From Streptomyces sp. GESEQ-35 (GTDB lineage: Bacteria; Actinomycetota; Actinomycetes; Streptomycetales; Streptomycetaceae), in contig NZ_JAFFSX010000029.1 of the NCBI RefSeq assembly GCF_017948485.1, positions 87,427-151,426 on the forward strand: DNA of 64,000 bases, read 5' to 3'. This document shows positions 25,332-35,253 of the stretch, one piece after another; positions within the stretch are counted from its first letter, which is position 1, and each line of letters starts with the position of its first letter. The translations under genes were made by a program, and so were the position numbers. The notes under the pieces are model-generated. The model had not been told where the DNA came from, did no database searches, and saw only the letters and a program-made list of their open reading frames with translations.

Positions 25332-26977
25332 GTACAGCAGTCGTCCACAGCCTGTGGACAACCGCGGCCGATCCGATCTCGAAGATCGAGTCGCCGAAGA
25401 TCGAATACGGACAATTGTCGCCGACCCTGATCGTCGTCGGTGCGGCGGTGGTCGGGGTGCTGGTCGAGGCGCTTGTGCCGCGCAAGGCCCGCTACTACGT
25501 GCAGGTGTTCATCTCCGTAGTCGCGCTCGTCGCCGCCTTCGCTGCGGTCGTCGCGCTCGCGGCGGACGGATACGGCACGACCAAGGCCGGTATCGCGGCG
25601 ATGGGAGCGATCGCCGTCGACGGGCCGGCGCTGTTCCTTCAGGGCACGATCCTGCTGGCCGGGCTGGTGGGCCTGTTCACCTTCGCCGAACGGAGGTTGG
25701 ACCCGGCGGCGCACGGCAACCGGGTGGACTCGTTCGCCGCACAGGCGGCCTCCGTGCCGGGCAGCGACAGCGAAAAAGCCGCGGTCAAGGCGGGGTTCAC
25801 CACCACCGAGGTGTTCCCCCTGCTGTTGTTCGCGATCGCGGGCATGCTGGTCTTCCCGGCGGCCAACGACCTGTTGACGCTGTTCATCGCCCTGGAAGTC
25901 TTCTCGCTGCCGCTGTACCTCCTGTGCGCGGTCGCCCGCCGCAAGCGGTTGATGTCGCAGGAAGCCGCGGTCAAGTACTTCCTGCTCGGCGCGTTCGCCT
26001 CCGCGTTCACGTTGTTCGGCATCGCGCTGCTGTACGGCTACGCGGGCTCGGTGTCGTACGCGACGATCGCGCAGGTCGTCGACGGCACGGTCACCAACAT
26101 CACCCCGGCCCTCGCGGACACCATGGGCAACGACGCACTGCTGCTCATCGGCGCCGCGATGCTCGTGATGGGCCTGCTGTTCAAGGTCGGCGCGGTGCCG
26201 TTCCACATGTGGACGCCGGACGTGTACCAGGGCGCACCGACCCCGGTCACCGGATTCATGGCGGCGGCGACCAAGGTGGCCGCGTTCGGAGCGCTGCTCA
26301 GGCTCCTGTACGTCGTGCTGCCCGGCCTGCGCTGGGACTGGCGGCCGGTCATGTGGGCGGTCGCGATCGTCACCATGCTCGGCGGTGCGATCGTCGCGAT
26401 CACGCAGACCGACATCAAGCGGCTGCTGGCGTACTCGTCGATCGCGCACGCGGGCTTCATCCTCGCGGGCGTCATCGCGACCACGCCGGACGGAGTGTCG
26501 TCCGTCCTCTTCTATCTGGCCGCCTACTCGTTCGTGACGATCGGCGCGTTCGCGGTGGTCACGCTCGTACGGGATGCCGGTGGTGAGGCGACGCACCTGT
26601 CCAAGTGGGCCGGTCTCGGGCGCCGTTCGCCGCTGGTGGCGGCCGTGTTCGCGGTGTTCCTGCTGGCCTTCGCCGGTATTCCGCTGACCTCCGGCTTCGC
26701 CGGGAAGTTCGCCGTGTTCAAGGCGGCGGCGGAGGGTGGCGCGGCCCCGCTGGTCGTGGTCGGCGTGATCTCGTCGGCGATCGCCGCGTTCTTCTACATC
26801 CGCGTCATCGTGCTGATGTTCTTCAGCGAACCGACGCCCGAGGGCCCGACCGTCGCCGTGCCGTCGGCGATGACGACGACGGCCATCGCGGTGGGCGTCG
26901 CCGTCACGCTGGTACTCGGTGTGGCACCGCAGTATTTCCTGGACCTGGCGAGCCAGGCGGGAGTGTTCGTGCGCTGA
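25328..26977 (+). CDS. nuoN: NADH-quinone oxidoreductase subunit N
   Basis: A 549-residue antiporter-like subunit (ND2), last gene of the cluster. The lysine/glutamate channel residues appear in FIALEVFSLPLYLLCAVARR and FKVGAVPFHMWTPDVYQGAPTPVTGFMAA; ITQTDIKRLLAYSSIAHAGF is the TM8 region. GTG start in the nuoM stop. A strong hairpin begins 7 bases after the stop. Confidence 0.96.
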   Translation: MSTAVVHSLWTTAADPISKIESPKIEYGQLSPTLIVVGAAVVGVLVEALVPRKARYYVQVFISVVALVAAFAAVVALAADGYGTTKAGIAAMGAIAVDGPALFLQGTILLAGLVGLFTFAERRLDPAAHGNRVDSFAAQAASVPGSDSEKAAVKAGFTTTEVFPLLLFAIAGMLVFPAANDLLTLFIALEVFSLPLYLLCAVARRKRLMSQEAAVKYFLLGAFASAFTLFGIALLYGYAGSVSYATIAQVVDGTVTNITPALADTMGNDALLLIGAAMLVMGLLFKVGAVPFHMWTPDVYQGAPTPVTGFMAAATKVAAFGALLRLLYVVLPGLRWDWRPVMWAVAIVTMLGGAIVAITQTDIKRLLAYSSIAHAGFILAGVIATTPDGVSSVLFYLAAYSFVTIGAFAVVTLVRDAGGEATHLSKWAGLGRRSPLVAAVFAVFLLAFAGIPLTSGFAGKFAVFKAAAEGGAAPLVVVGVISSAIAAFFYIRVIVLMFFSEPTPEGPTVAVPSAMTTTAIAVGVAVTLVLGVAPQYFLDLASQAGVFVR

Positions 26978-26983
26978 CCGATC

Positions 26984-27040
26984 CGCACACACAACCGCCC
27001 GGCATCCCTGGTTTCGGGATGCCGGGCGGTTGTGTGTGCG
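26984..27040 (+). terminator. Strong nuo terminator hairpin
   Basis: A 25-bp perfect stem (core GCCCGGCATCCC pairing with GGGATGCCGGGC) around a 7-base TGGTTTC loop, starting 7 bases after the nuoN stop. No U-run is present, which is usual for Streptomyces terminators. It should stop nuo transcription before recQ and may stabilise the long mRNA 3' end. Confidence 0.85.
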
Positions 27041-27197
27041 GGGGCGACTGCCGGTTCACGGACCGGGGCGCGGTCACCGCGGACTGCCGGGCGATCACGA
27101 GAGGGGACGGGTGAAGCCTGTGGATAACTCCGGGACTGTCGGTGCGGGCGCCTATCGTGGACGCAGTGGTCGAGGCACGACGTACGGGGGCACGGCG

Positions 27198-29180
<1,983 letters not shown>

Positions 29181-29186
29181 CGGTCT

Positions 29187-29243
29187 GGGCCGTCGGCTCT
29201 CAGCGGTCGGCCGCCGGCCGCCTGCGGGGTCGGCCGACGGCCC
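29187..29243. terminator. Bidirectional hairpin between convergent genes
   Basis: GGGCCGTCGGC pairs with GCCGACGGCCC (11 bp) around a GC-rich loop. It fills the gap between the recQ stop and the flavoprotein stop on the opposite strand, so it can serve both. Confidence 0.6.
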
Positions 29244-29246
29244 TCC

Positions 29247-32009
29247 TCACAGGGCCCGGACCGCGTACGCCCTGACGTCCGCGTCAGAGTCCGACGTGAC
29301 CGTGGCGAGAGCCGCGCGGGCCTCCTCGGTGTGGCGGTGCCGGGTCAGGGCCAGCACGGCGGCCTTGCGGACGTCGGCGTTCGGGTCCGCGAGAGCCTTG
29401 GTCAGGGCGGGCACGGCCACTTCCGGCTCGGTGGTGGACAGCGCCGTGGCGGCACCGGACCGCACCTGCCAGGCCGGATCGGCCAGGGCGGTCACGGCGC
29501 GGGCGGCGAGCGGGGCCGGGCAGCCGGTGGTCCCCAGCGCGGTGTAGGCGGCACCGCGGACAAGGGCGTCCCAGTCCAAGGTGAGCCGGTCCAGGGCGCT
29601 GTTGGGGAGCTCCCGGTCCACCGTCGGGAGGGTGGTCGCGCCGACGCCGGCCAGCGCCTTGGCCACGGCGACGCGAACCTCACGGGAGGCGTCGACGGCG
29701 GCCCGTGCCAGAGGGGGCACCGCGTCGACCGAGACGAGTGCGCGCACGGCCTCGATGCGGACGGCGATGTCGGGGTCGTCCAGGGCGACGGCGAACACGT
29801 CGGTGTCGCCCAGCCGTAGGGCGCGCAGTACGTCGAGGGCGGCGGCGCGGACGACGGGGTCGGCCTCGGTGAGCGCCTCGGTGAGGGCGTCCCGCAGGGC
29901 GGGTTCGGGCGGGAGGGTCTCGACGAGCTCGCGCAGGGAGGCTGCCGCGGCCGAGCGGACGCCGGCGTCGGGGTCGGAGAGGGCACCGGCCAGCGCCTGT
30001 CCGGTGCCGGAGGGCGCGGTCTCCGAGAGGACGGTGACCGCCGTTCGGCGTACTGAGGGATCGGGGTCGGTCAAGTAGGGCTTGACGAGGGCGAGTTCGG
30101 GCTCCTCCTCGGCGAGGGTCAGCAGTTCCAGGAGCCTGGGTGAGGCGGTGTCGCGCGGGCTGTCCAGGGACTCGGCAACGCGCGGGGACGTGGGCTCTGT
30201 CGCCACCAGCGGCACGTCCCGCGCCCCGGCCGTGGCCACGTGCTCGGGACGGATCTCGCCGAGATGCCGGGAGGGGCCGCCGGTCGGGGTGAACTCCTCG
30301 ATCGGGACCAGATACGGAGCCACGGGACGGGCCGTGAACTCCATCGCACCAGAGGGGGACTTGTGCAGATCGAGATGGTGGAACCAGGACGCGTCGTCAC
30401 GCCGGGGGTGGTCGAGGCGCTCGTGATAGAGGCCCCAGCGGGACTCAGTGCGGGCCAGGGAGGCGCGCGCGGCCATCTCCGCGCAGTCGCGGATGAAGGA
30501 GACCTCGGCGCACCGCATCAGCTCGTGCGGGTTGTGGGCTCCCATCGAGGCGATGTCCTCGCGCATCCGCTCGAAGGCCTCCAGGGCCAGCGAGAGGCGG
30601 GCGCCCGACTTCGGCGGGGCCACGTAGTCGTTCACGAAGCGGCGCAGTTTGTACTCGACCTGGGTCTGCGGCGGGCCGTCCGGGTTGCGCAGCGGGCGGT
30701 AGATCAGCTCGTGCGCCTCGCGGAGCTGGTCGAGGGGCAACTCCCCTTCGTACGGCGTGTACCGGGACGCGTCCGCGCCCGCCAGGTCGCCGAAGACGAA
30801 CGCGCCGATCATGTAGTTGTGCGGGACGCAGGCCAGATCGCCGGCGGCGTACAGGCGGGGCACGGTCGTACGGGCGTGGTCGTCGACGCGGACGCCGGAG
30901 GCCGAGTGGCCGCCGCACAGGCCGATCTCGGAGATGTGCATCTCGACGTCATGGGTGCGGTAGTCGTGACCGCGGCCGGAGTGGAAGGTGCCGCGGGTCG
31001 GCCGCTCCGTGGAGTGCAGGATCGACTCCAGGGCCGAGAGCGACTCCTCCGGAAGGTGGCTCAGCTTGAGGTACACCGGGCCCCGGTCCGAGGCCACCTC
31101 GGCCGCGAACTCGGCCATCATCTGCCCGGACCAGTAGTCGGAGTCGACGAAGCGTTCGCCGTGCCGGTTGACCTGGTAGCCGCCGAAGGGGTTGGCGACG
31201 TAGGCGCAGGCCGGGCCGTTGTAGTCCTTGATCAGCGGGTTGATCTGGAAGCACTCGATGCCGGTCAGCTCGGCGCCCGCGTGGTAGGCCATGGCGTAGC
31301 CGTCGCCCGCGTTGGTCGGGTTCTCGTACGTGCCGTACAGGTAGCCGGAGGCGGGCAGACCGAGGCGGCCGCAGGCACCGGTCGCAAGGATCACCGCGCC
31401 GGCGCGGACCGAGACGAACTGCCCTGTACGGGTGTTGAAGCCCGCGGCTCCTACGGCCCGACCCTGAGCCGTCAGCACCCGCACCGGCATCACCCGGTTC
31501 TCGATGCGGATCCGTTTGCGCATCTCGCGCCGCCGCAACTGCCGGTACAGGACCTTCTTGACGTCCTTGCCCTCCGGCATGGGCAGCACGTACGAGCCGG
31601 AGCGATGGACCTGCCGGACCGCGTACTCGCCGTGCTCGTCCTTCTCGAACTTCACGCCGTACGACTCCAGGCGCTGCACCATCGCGAAGCCGTGGGTCGC
31701 GGTCTGGCGGACGGTGGACTGGTCGACGATGCCGTCGTTGGCGCGGGTGATCTCGGCGACGTAGTCGTCGGGTTCGGCGCGGCCGGGGATGACCGCGTTG
31801 TTGACGCCGTCCATGCCCATGGCGAGGGCGCCGGAGTGGCGGACGTGGGCCTTCTCCAGGAGCAGCACGTCCGCGCCGTGCTCGGCGGCGGTCAGTGCGG
31901 CCATGATGCCGGCGGTGCCGCCGCCGATGACGAGGACGTCGCAGCTGATCTCCTCGGCGTCGGTGAGGGCCGGAATCTGCACAGGGGTGTCCACCGGGGT
32001 GCCTTTCAC
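29247..32009 (-). CDS. AprA-like FAD oxidoreductase fused to HEAT repeats
   Basis: A 920-residue fusion. Residues about 22-580 are a fumarate reductase/succinate dehydrogenase-type flavoprotein: FAD motif GGGTAG at 29-34, HSGALAMGMDGVNN, ILATGACGR and LYAAGDLA. The mid-region (IKDYNGPACAYV, RGPVYLKL, GGHSASGV) resembles dissimilatory adenylylsulfate reductase AprA more than SdhA, which has a QFHPTG block instead. From about residue 635 to the end are nine DP-x3-VR-x2-A-x3-L HEAT/PBS-lyase repeats, a protein-docking solenoid that AprA lacks. Last gene of a six-gene operon with an AprB-like ferredoxin and a sulfonate-type ABC importer. The GTG at 32009 overlaps the upstream stop. A GTG five codons later (31994) has a better AAAGG site. 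Substrate unknown. Confidence 0.88.
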   Translation of the reverse strand: MKGTPVDTPVQIPALTDAEEISCDVLVIGGGTAGIMAALTAAEHGADVLLLEKAHVRHSGALAMGMDGVNNAVIPGRAEPDDYVAEITRANDGIVDQSTVRQTATHGFAMVQRLESYGVKFEKDEHGEYAVRQVHRSGSYVLPMPEGKDVKKVLYRQLRRREMRKRIRIENRVMPVRVLTAQGRAVGAAGFNTRTGQFVSVRAGAVILATGACGRLGLPASGYLYGTYENPTNAGDGYAMAYHAGAELTGIECFQINPLIKDYNGPACAYVANPFGGYQVNRHGERFVDSDYWSGQMMAEFAAEVASDRGPVYLKLSHLPEESLSALESILHSTERPTRGTFHSGRGHDYRTHDVEMHISEIGLCGGHSASGVRVDDHARTTVPRLYAAGDLACVPHNYMIGAFVFGDLAGADASRYTPYEGELPLDQLREAHELIYRPLRNPDGPPQTQVEYKLRRFVNDYVAPPKSGARLSLALEAFERMREDIASMGAHNPHELMRCAEVSFIRDCAEMAARASLARTESRWGLYHERLDHPRRDDASWFHHLDLHKSPSGAMEFTARPVAPYLVPIEEFTPTGGPSRHLGEIRPEHVATAGARDVPLVATEPTSPRVAESLDSPRDTASPRLLELLTLAEEEPELALVKPYLTDPDPSVRRTAVTVLSETAPSGTGQALAGALSDPDAGVRSAAAASLRELVETLPPEPALRDALTEALTEADPVVRAAALDVLRALRLGDTDVFAVALDDPDIAVRIEAVRALVSVDAVPPLARAAVDASREVRVAVAKALAGVGATTLPTVDRELPNSALDRLTLDWDALVRGAAYTALGTTGCPAPLAARAVTALADPAWQVRSGAATALSTTEPEVAVPALTKALADPNADVRKAAVLALTRHRHTEEARAALATVTSDSDADVRAYAVRAL

Positions 32010-32791
32010 GTACCGAGTGAGCTGAGGACGTCGCGGCGCAGCGCCACGCGGGCCGGGTCGTGGCGGGCGGTGCGGTCGCGCGGGCGCGGCACATCGCGCA
32101 CGGAGACCGGCCGGCCGGTGCCGAGCAGCGCCACCCGGTCGCCGAGGAACAGCGCCTCGTCCACGTCGTGGGTGACGAACACGACGGTCGCGCCGGTGCC
32201 CCGCAACACCTCCACCAGCAGCTCCTGCATGCCGGCCCGGGTCTGGGCATCGAGGGCGCCGAAGGGCTCGTCCATGAGGACGGCGCGCGGGCTGCCGGCC
32301 AGGGCGCGGGCGAGCTGTGCGCGCTGGCGCTGGCCGCCGGAGACGCGGTGCGGCAACTGCCGTGCCTGCGCGGTGAGTCCGACGCGGGTGAGCCAGGAGT
32401 CGGCCTGGGCGCGGCGTTCGGCTCGTGGCAACCCCTTGATGGCGAGCGGAAGTTCGAGGTTGGCGCGCAGGGTGCGCCAGGGCAGCAGGGCATCCTCCTG
32501 GAAGACCAGCGCGCGGTCGGCGGACGGGCCGGGCAGCGGCTTCCCGTCCTGCTCGACCGAGCCGGCGAGCGCGGGCAGCAGGCCGGCGAGCGTGCGCAGC
32601 AAGGTCGACTTGCCGCAGCCCGAAGGACCGACGACGGTGAGGATCTCGCCGGCCGCCACGTCCAGGTCGAGATGGGTCAGGACCGGGGCACCGGGCCGGC
32701 CGAGCGTGGCGGCGCGGAGGGTGAGCCGGGTGCCGGGCGCGGCCTGCGCCTGCGCCGACGCATCGGCGAGGGTCTCAGACGAGGTGCTCAT
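32006..32791 (-). CDS. ABC importer ATPase, SsuB/TauB/NrtD type
   Basis: A 261-residue ATPase that would energise the adjacent permease. Walker A GPSGCGKST is at about 55-63, Q-loop VFQEDALLPW, signature SGGQRQRAQLARAL, Walker B VLMDEPFGALD and H-loop FVTHDVDEA follow. The ALLPW Q-loop and short length are characteristic of nitrate/sulfonate/taurine importers. The ATG at 32791 has GGAGG 6-7 bases upstream; a GTG directly before it is also in frame. It overlaps the permease end by 17 bases and the flavoprotein start by 4. Confidence 0.92.
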   Translation of the reverse strand: MSTSSETLADASAQAQAAPGTRLTLRAATLGRPGAPVLTHLDLDVAAGEILTVVGPSGCGKSTLLRTLAGLLPALAGSVEQDGKPLPGPSADRALVFQEDALLPWRTLRANLELPLAIKGLPRAERRAQADSWLTRVGLTAQARQLPHRVSGGQRQRAQLARALAGSPRAVLMDEPFGALDAQTRAGMQELLVEVLRGTGATVVFVTHDVDEALFLGDRVALLGTGRPVSVRDVPRPRDRTARHDPARVALRRDVLSSLGT

Positions 32792-33641
32792 CACGTGCCT
32801 CCTCGGCCTCGGTCTTCGTGAGTACGGGGGCGGCGGACGCGGCGGCGGCCCGGGGTGTCCGGGGCCGGGCGCCGGGGACGTACGACGTGCGCGGCAGCCA
32901 GCGGGTCAGACGGCGGCCCAGGAGTTCCACGAGCGTGGAGGTGACCCAGCCGAGCACGCCGATCGTGACCATGCCGACGAACACGCCCGGGTAGTCGACG
33001 ACCGTGTAGTCCTGCCAGGTGCGGTATCCGACGCCGTACTGGCCGGAGATCATCTCGGCGGAGATCACACAGATCCACGAGACGCCGATGCCGACCGACA
33101 GGCCGCCGAAGATGCCGGGCAGGGCGCCCGGCAGGACGACCGAGCCGAGGATCCTCCACCGGCCGCCGCCCATGGTGAGAACTGCCTCCTCCCATACGGG
33201 AGTCAGGGCGCGGACCGCGTGCCGGGTGGAGACCAGTACGGGGAAGAAGGCTGCCGTGCAGGTGATGAAGACGATGCCCTGTTCGTTGGAGGGGAAGAGG
33301 AGGATCGCGACGGGGACGAGGGCGATCGCCGGGATCGGGCGGATCACTTCGAGGACCGGGCCGAGGAGGTCCTCGGCCAGCCGGGAGCGGGCCACGAGCA
33401 CGCCGGTGGCCACGCCCAGGACGGCGGCGAGCAGGAAGCCGGTGAGGATGCGGGTGAGGCTGTCGGTGAGGTCCGTCCAGTAGTCGGGGCCGGTCACACG
33501 GTCGGCGAAGGCTCGGGCCACGTCCGCGACGGTGGGGAACTGCGAGAAGCGCAGCCACAGGTCGACGTTCAGGCTGGTCAGCAGCTGCCAGAGGCCGAGG
33601 GCGGCAGCCAGGGCGGACACCCGCAGCGCATACCGGGTCAC
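32775..33641 (-). CDS. ABC importer permease, SsuC/TauC/NrtB type
   Basis: A 288-residue inner-membrane permease with about six helices. The EAA-type loop is EEAVLTMGGGRWRILGSVVLPGALPGIFGGLSVGIG region, and the N-terminal LWLRFSQFPTVADVARAF is typical of the sulfonate/nitrate class, where a predicted substrate-facing cavity accepts small anions. A charged C-terminal tail of about 45 residues follows. The GTG start at 33641 sits in a GTGA overlap with the binding-protein stop. The longer upstream reading frame is Arg-rich antisense noise within the preceding gene. Confidence 0.92.
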   Translation of the reverse strand: MTRYALRVSALAAALGLWQLLTSLNVDLWLRFSQFPTVADVARAFADRVTGPDYWTDLTDSLTRILTGFLLAAVLGVATGVLVARSRLAEDLLGPVLEVIRPIPAIALVPVAILLFPSNEQGIVFITCTAAFFPVLVSTRHAVRALTPVWEEAVLTMGGGRWRILGSVVLPGALPGIFGGLSVGIGVSWICVISAEMISGQYGVGYRTWQDYTVVDYPGVFVGMVTIGVLGWVTSTLVELLGRRLTRWLPRTSYVPGARPRTPRAAAASAAPVLTKTEAEEARDEHLV

Positions 33642-34978
33642 GACGCCCGCTCCAGCGCGTCGGCGTATGTGATGACGCGGGCGCCTCCGTGACCGGCGAC
33701 GTACGCCTGCGCGGTTGCCGGTACGACAAAGGGGAGGAGCCGGCCGCCGTCGGCCACCCACACCGCTTTGTCGGCGAACCACAGGGTGCCGGTGGTGGCG
33801 TCGGGGACGTAGGCGGCGCGGGTGCCGTCCTTGTGCTGGGCGACGTAACTCAGCAGCTCGGCAGGGGACTTGAAGCTTCGCGTGTCCTCGGCGCCCTTGG
33901 GCCAGACCTCGCTCGCCGCGGGTGCGGGCGTGGCGGCGAGGCGCTTCGCATAGTCCGCGCCGAGGGCCTTCCTGACGTACTGGTCGTCGACGAAGGAGTC
34001 GACGTCCACATCGCCGGTCAGCTTCGCCGACTTGAGGACCGCGACGTCGTCCTTCAGGACGGAGACCAGCTGGGGCTTGATCGCCGGGTCGAAGGTGGCG
34101 ATGCCGTGGGCGCCGTTGTAGAGGTAGACGACCTCGGCGGGCAGGCCGGTGGCCTCGGCGACCTTCTCGGCAGCGGCAACGGGGTGGTCTTCGACGTAGT
34201 CGGTGGCCTCCGCCTGTGCCTTGAGGAAGGCCTCCAGGACGGCGGGCCGCTGCTGGGCGAAGTCCTCGCGGGCGGTGACGCCGTGGAAGGTGGGGAGGTT
34301 CAGCTGGGCGCCGTCGTACAGGGCCTTCGCCTTGCCCTGGTAGGCGAGCAGGCCCGGCCAGGCGACGAACTGCGAGAGGGCGTCCGCGCTGCCGGAGGAG
34401 AGGGCCGAAGCGCCCACCGCGGGCTGCTGGTTGAGCTTCTCAATGTCCTGGTCGGGGTCGATGCCGGCGCGCTGGAGGGCTCGTACGAGGGTGCCGTCGG
34501 CGGCCGAACCGACGCTTGTCGACACCTTCTTGCCGCGCAGGTCGGCGAGGGAGGCCAGTTCGGAGTCCGGGGAGGTGACGATGGTGTTGAGGCCGCCGCG
34601 GAGGTTGTAGCCGGTGACGGAGACGAGGTGGGTGGGCTTGCCGAGTTGCTTGCCCCGGGCGGCGTTGATGAGGAGCGGGAAGTCGCCCATCGAGCCGATG
34701 TCGATCTTCCCCGCGGTCATCTGGGCCGTGATGGGGGCGCCGGTGGCGTAGTCCTGCCAGTTCACCTTGTAGGTGGTGCCGTCGTGAAGGGAGTTCAGCT
34801 GTTTCTCGAAGGAGCCGAGGGAGCGCAGCAGGGTTCCGGCCGTGACCGTGTTGATGGTCTTGGACTGGTAGCCGATGGTGACGGTGACCGTGGAGCCGTC
34901 GCCCGCCTCGGCGCTGCCGCCGCAGGCCGTCAGGGGCGCCAGCAGCAGGATTGCCGCGGCAACTGCTTTGTGTTTCAT
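33638..34978 (-). CDS. Lipoprotein substrate-binding protein with NosL-like C-terminal domain
   Basis: A 446-residue lipoprotein (lipobox LTAC, Cys19). Residues about 30-345 are an SsuA/NrtA-like periplasmic binding fold: TIGYQ, DIGSMGDFPLL, then LRGKKVSTSVGSAADGTLVRA. The last ~80 residues (about 365-443) do not belong to that fold. Their pattern of F-xS-x2-ELLSYV, AAYVPD-x2-TG, VVPATAQAYVAGHGG and VITYADAL resembles the C-terminal half of NosL, a copper-binding family; the usual N-terminal Cys/Met ligand segment is not obvious. Such a fusion may monitor or deliver a metal or cofactor. Second last before the permease in the operon, 16 bases after the ferredoxin gene. Confidence 0.88.
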   Translation of the reverse strand: MKHKAVAAAILLLAPLTACGGSAEAGDGSTVTVTIGYQSKTINTVTAGTLLRSLGSFEKQLNSLHDGTTYKVNWQDYATGAPITAQMTAGKIDIGSMGDFPLLINAARGKQLGKPTHLVSVTGYNLRGGLNTIVTSPDSELASLADLRGKKVSTSVGSAADGTLVRALQRAGIDPDQDIEKLNQQPAVGASALSSGSADALSQFVAWPGLLAYQGKAKALYDGAQLNLPTFHGVTAREDFAQQRPAVLEAFLKAQAEATDYVEDHPVAAAEKVAEATGLPAEVVYLYNGAHGIATFDPAIKPQLVSVLKDDVAVLKSAKLTGDVDVDSFVDDQYVRKALGADYAKRLAATPAPAASEVWPKGAEDTRSFKSPAELLSYVAQHKDGTRAAYVPDATTGTLWFADKAVWVADGGRLLPFVVPATAQAYVAGHGGARVITYADALERAS

Positions 34979-34994
34979 GCGAGTTCGAGGCCTC

Positions 34995-35222
34995 TCACCG
35001 GAGCAGATAGGGCATGTTGACCGTGACGGCTCCGGTGGGACAGCGGGCCGCGCACGGACCGCAGTACCAGCATTCGTCGACGTGCATGTAGGCCTTGCCG
35101 CTGCTCTCATTGATGGCGAGGGAGTCCAGCGGGCACATGTCCACACAGAGCGTGCAGCCGTCGATGCACTTCGACTCGTCGATGGTCACGGGCACGTCGG
35201 CCCGCTGGGGCGCCAAGGGCAT
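34995..35222 (-). CDS. AprB-like 2x[4Fe-4S] ferredoxin
   Basis: A 75-residue ferredoxin with eight cysteines in two clusters: CIDGCTLCVDMCP and CWYCGPCAARCP. The tryptophan after the first cysteine of the second motif (ECWYCGPC) matches the Trp in AprB (CWECYSC), which lies on the electron path to AprA. The AprB C-terminal tail is absent, so it is a minimal version. It probably feeds electrons to, or takes them from, the flavoprotein encoded three genes downstream. The ATG at 35222 has GGAGA 5-6 bases upstream; a TTG eight codons earlier is the alternative. Confidence 0.9.
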   Translation of the reverse strand: MPLAPQRADVPVTIDESKCIDGCTLCVDMCPLDSLAINESSGKAYMHVDECWYCGPCAARCPTGAVTVNMPYLLR

Positions 35223-35253
35223 GGCTGTCTCCAGGAAACGAGGCAAGCAGGGG

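Noticed and set aside
29247..32009. Ordinary succinate dehydrogenase/fumarate reductase flavoprotein
   Set aside because: No SdhB/SdhC partners are present, the QFHPTG block is absent, and the KDY-x-GP and RGPVYLK features and ferredoxin partner resemble AprA.
30240..33692. 1150-codon plus-strand open frame across the AprA-like operon
   Set aside because: It is antisense to three well-recognised genes and has no domain or ribosome site.
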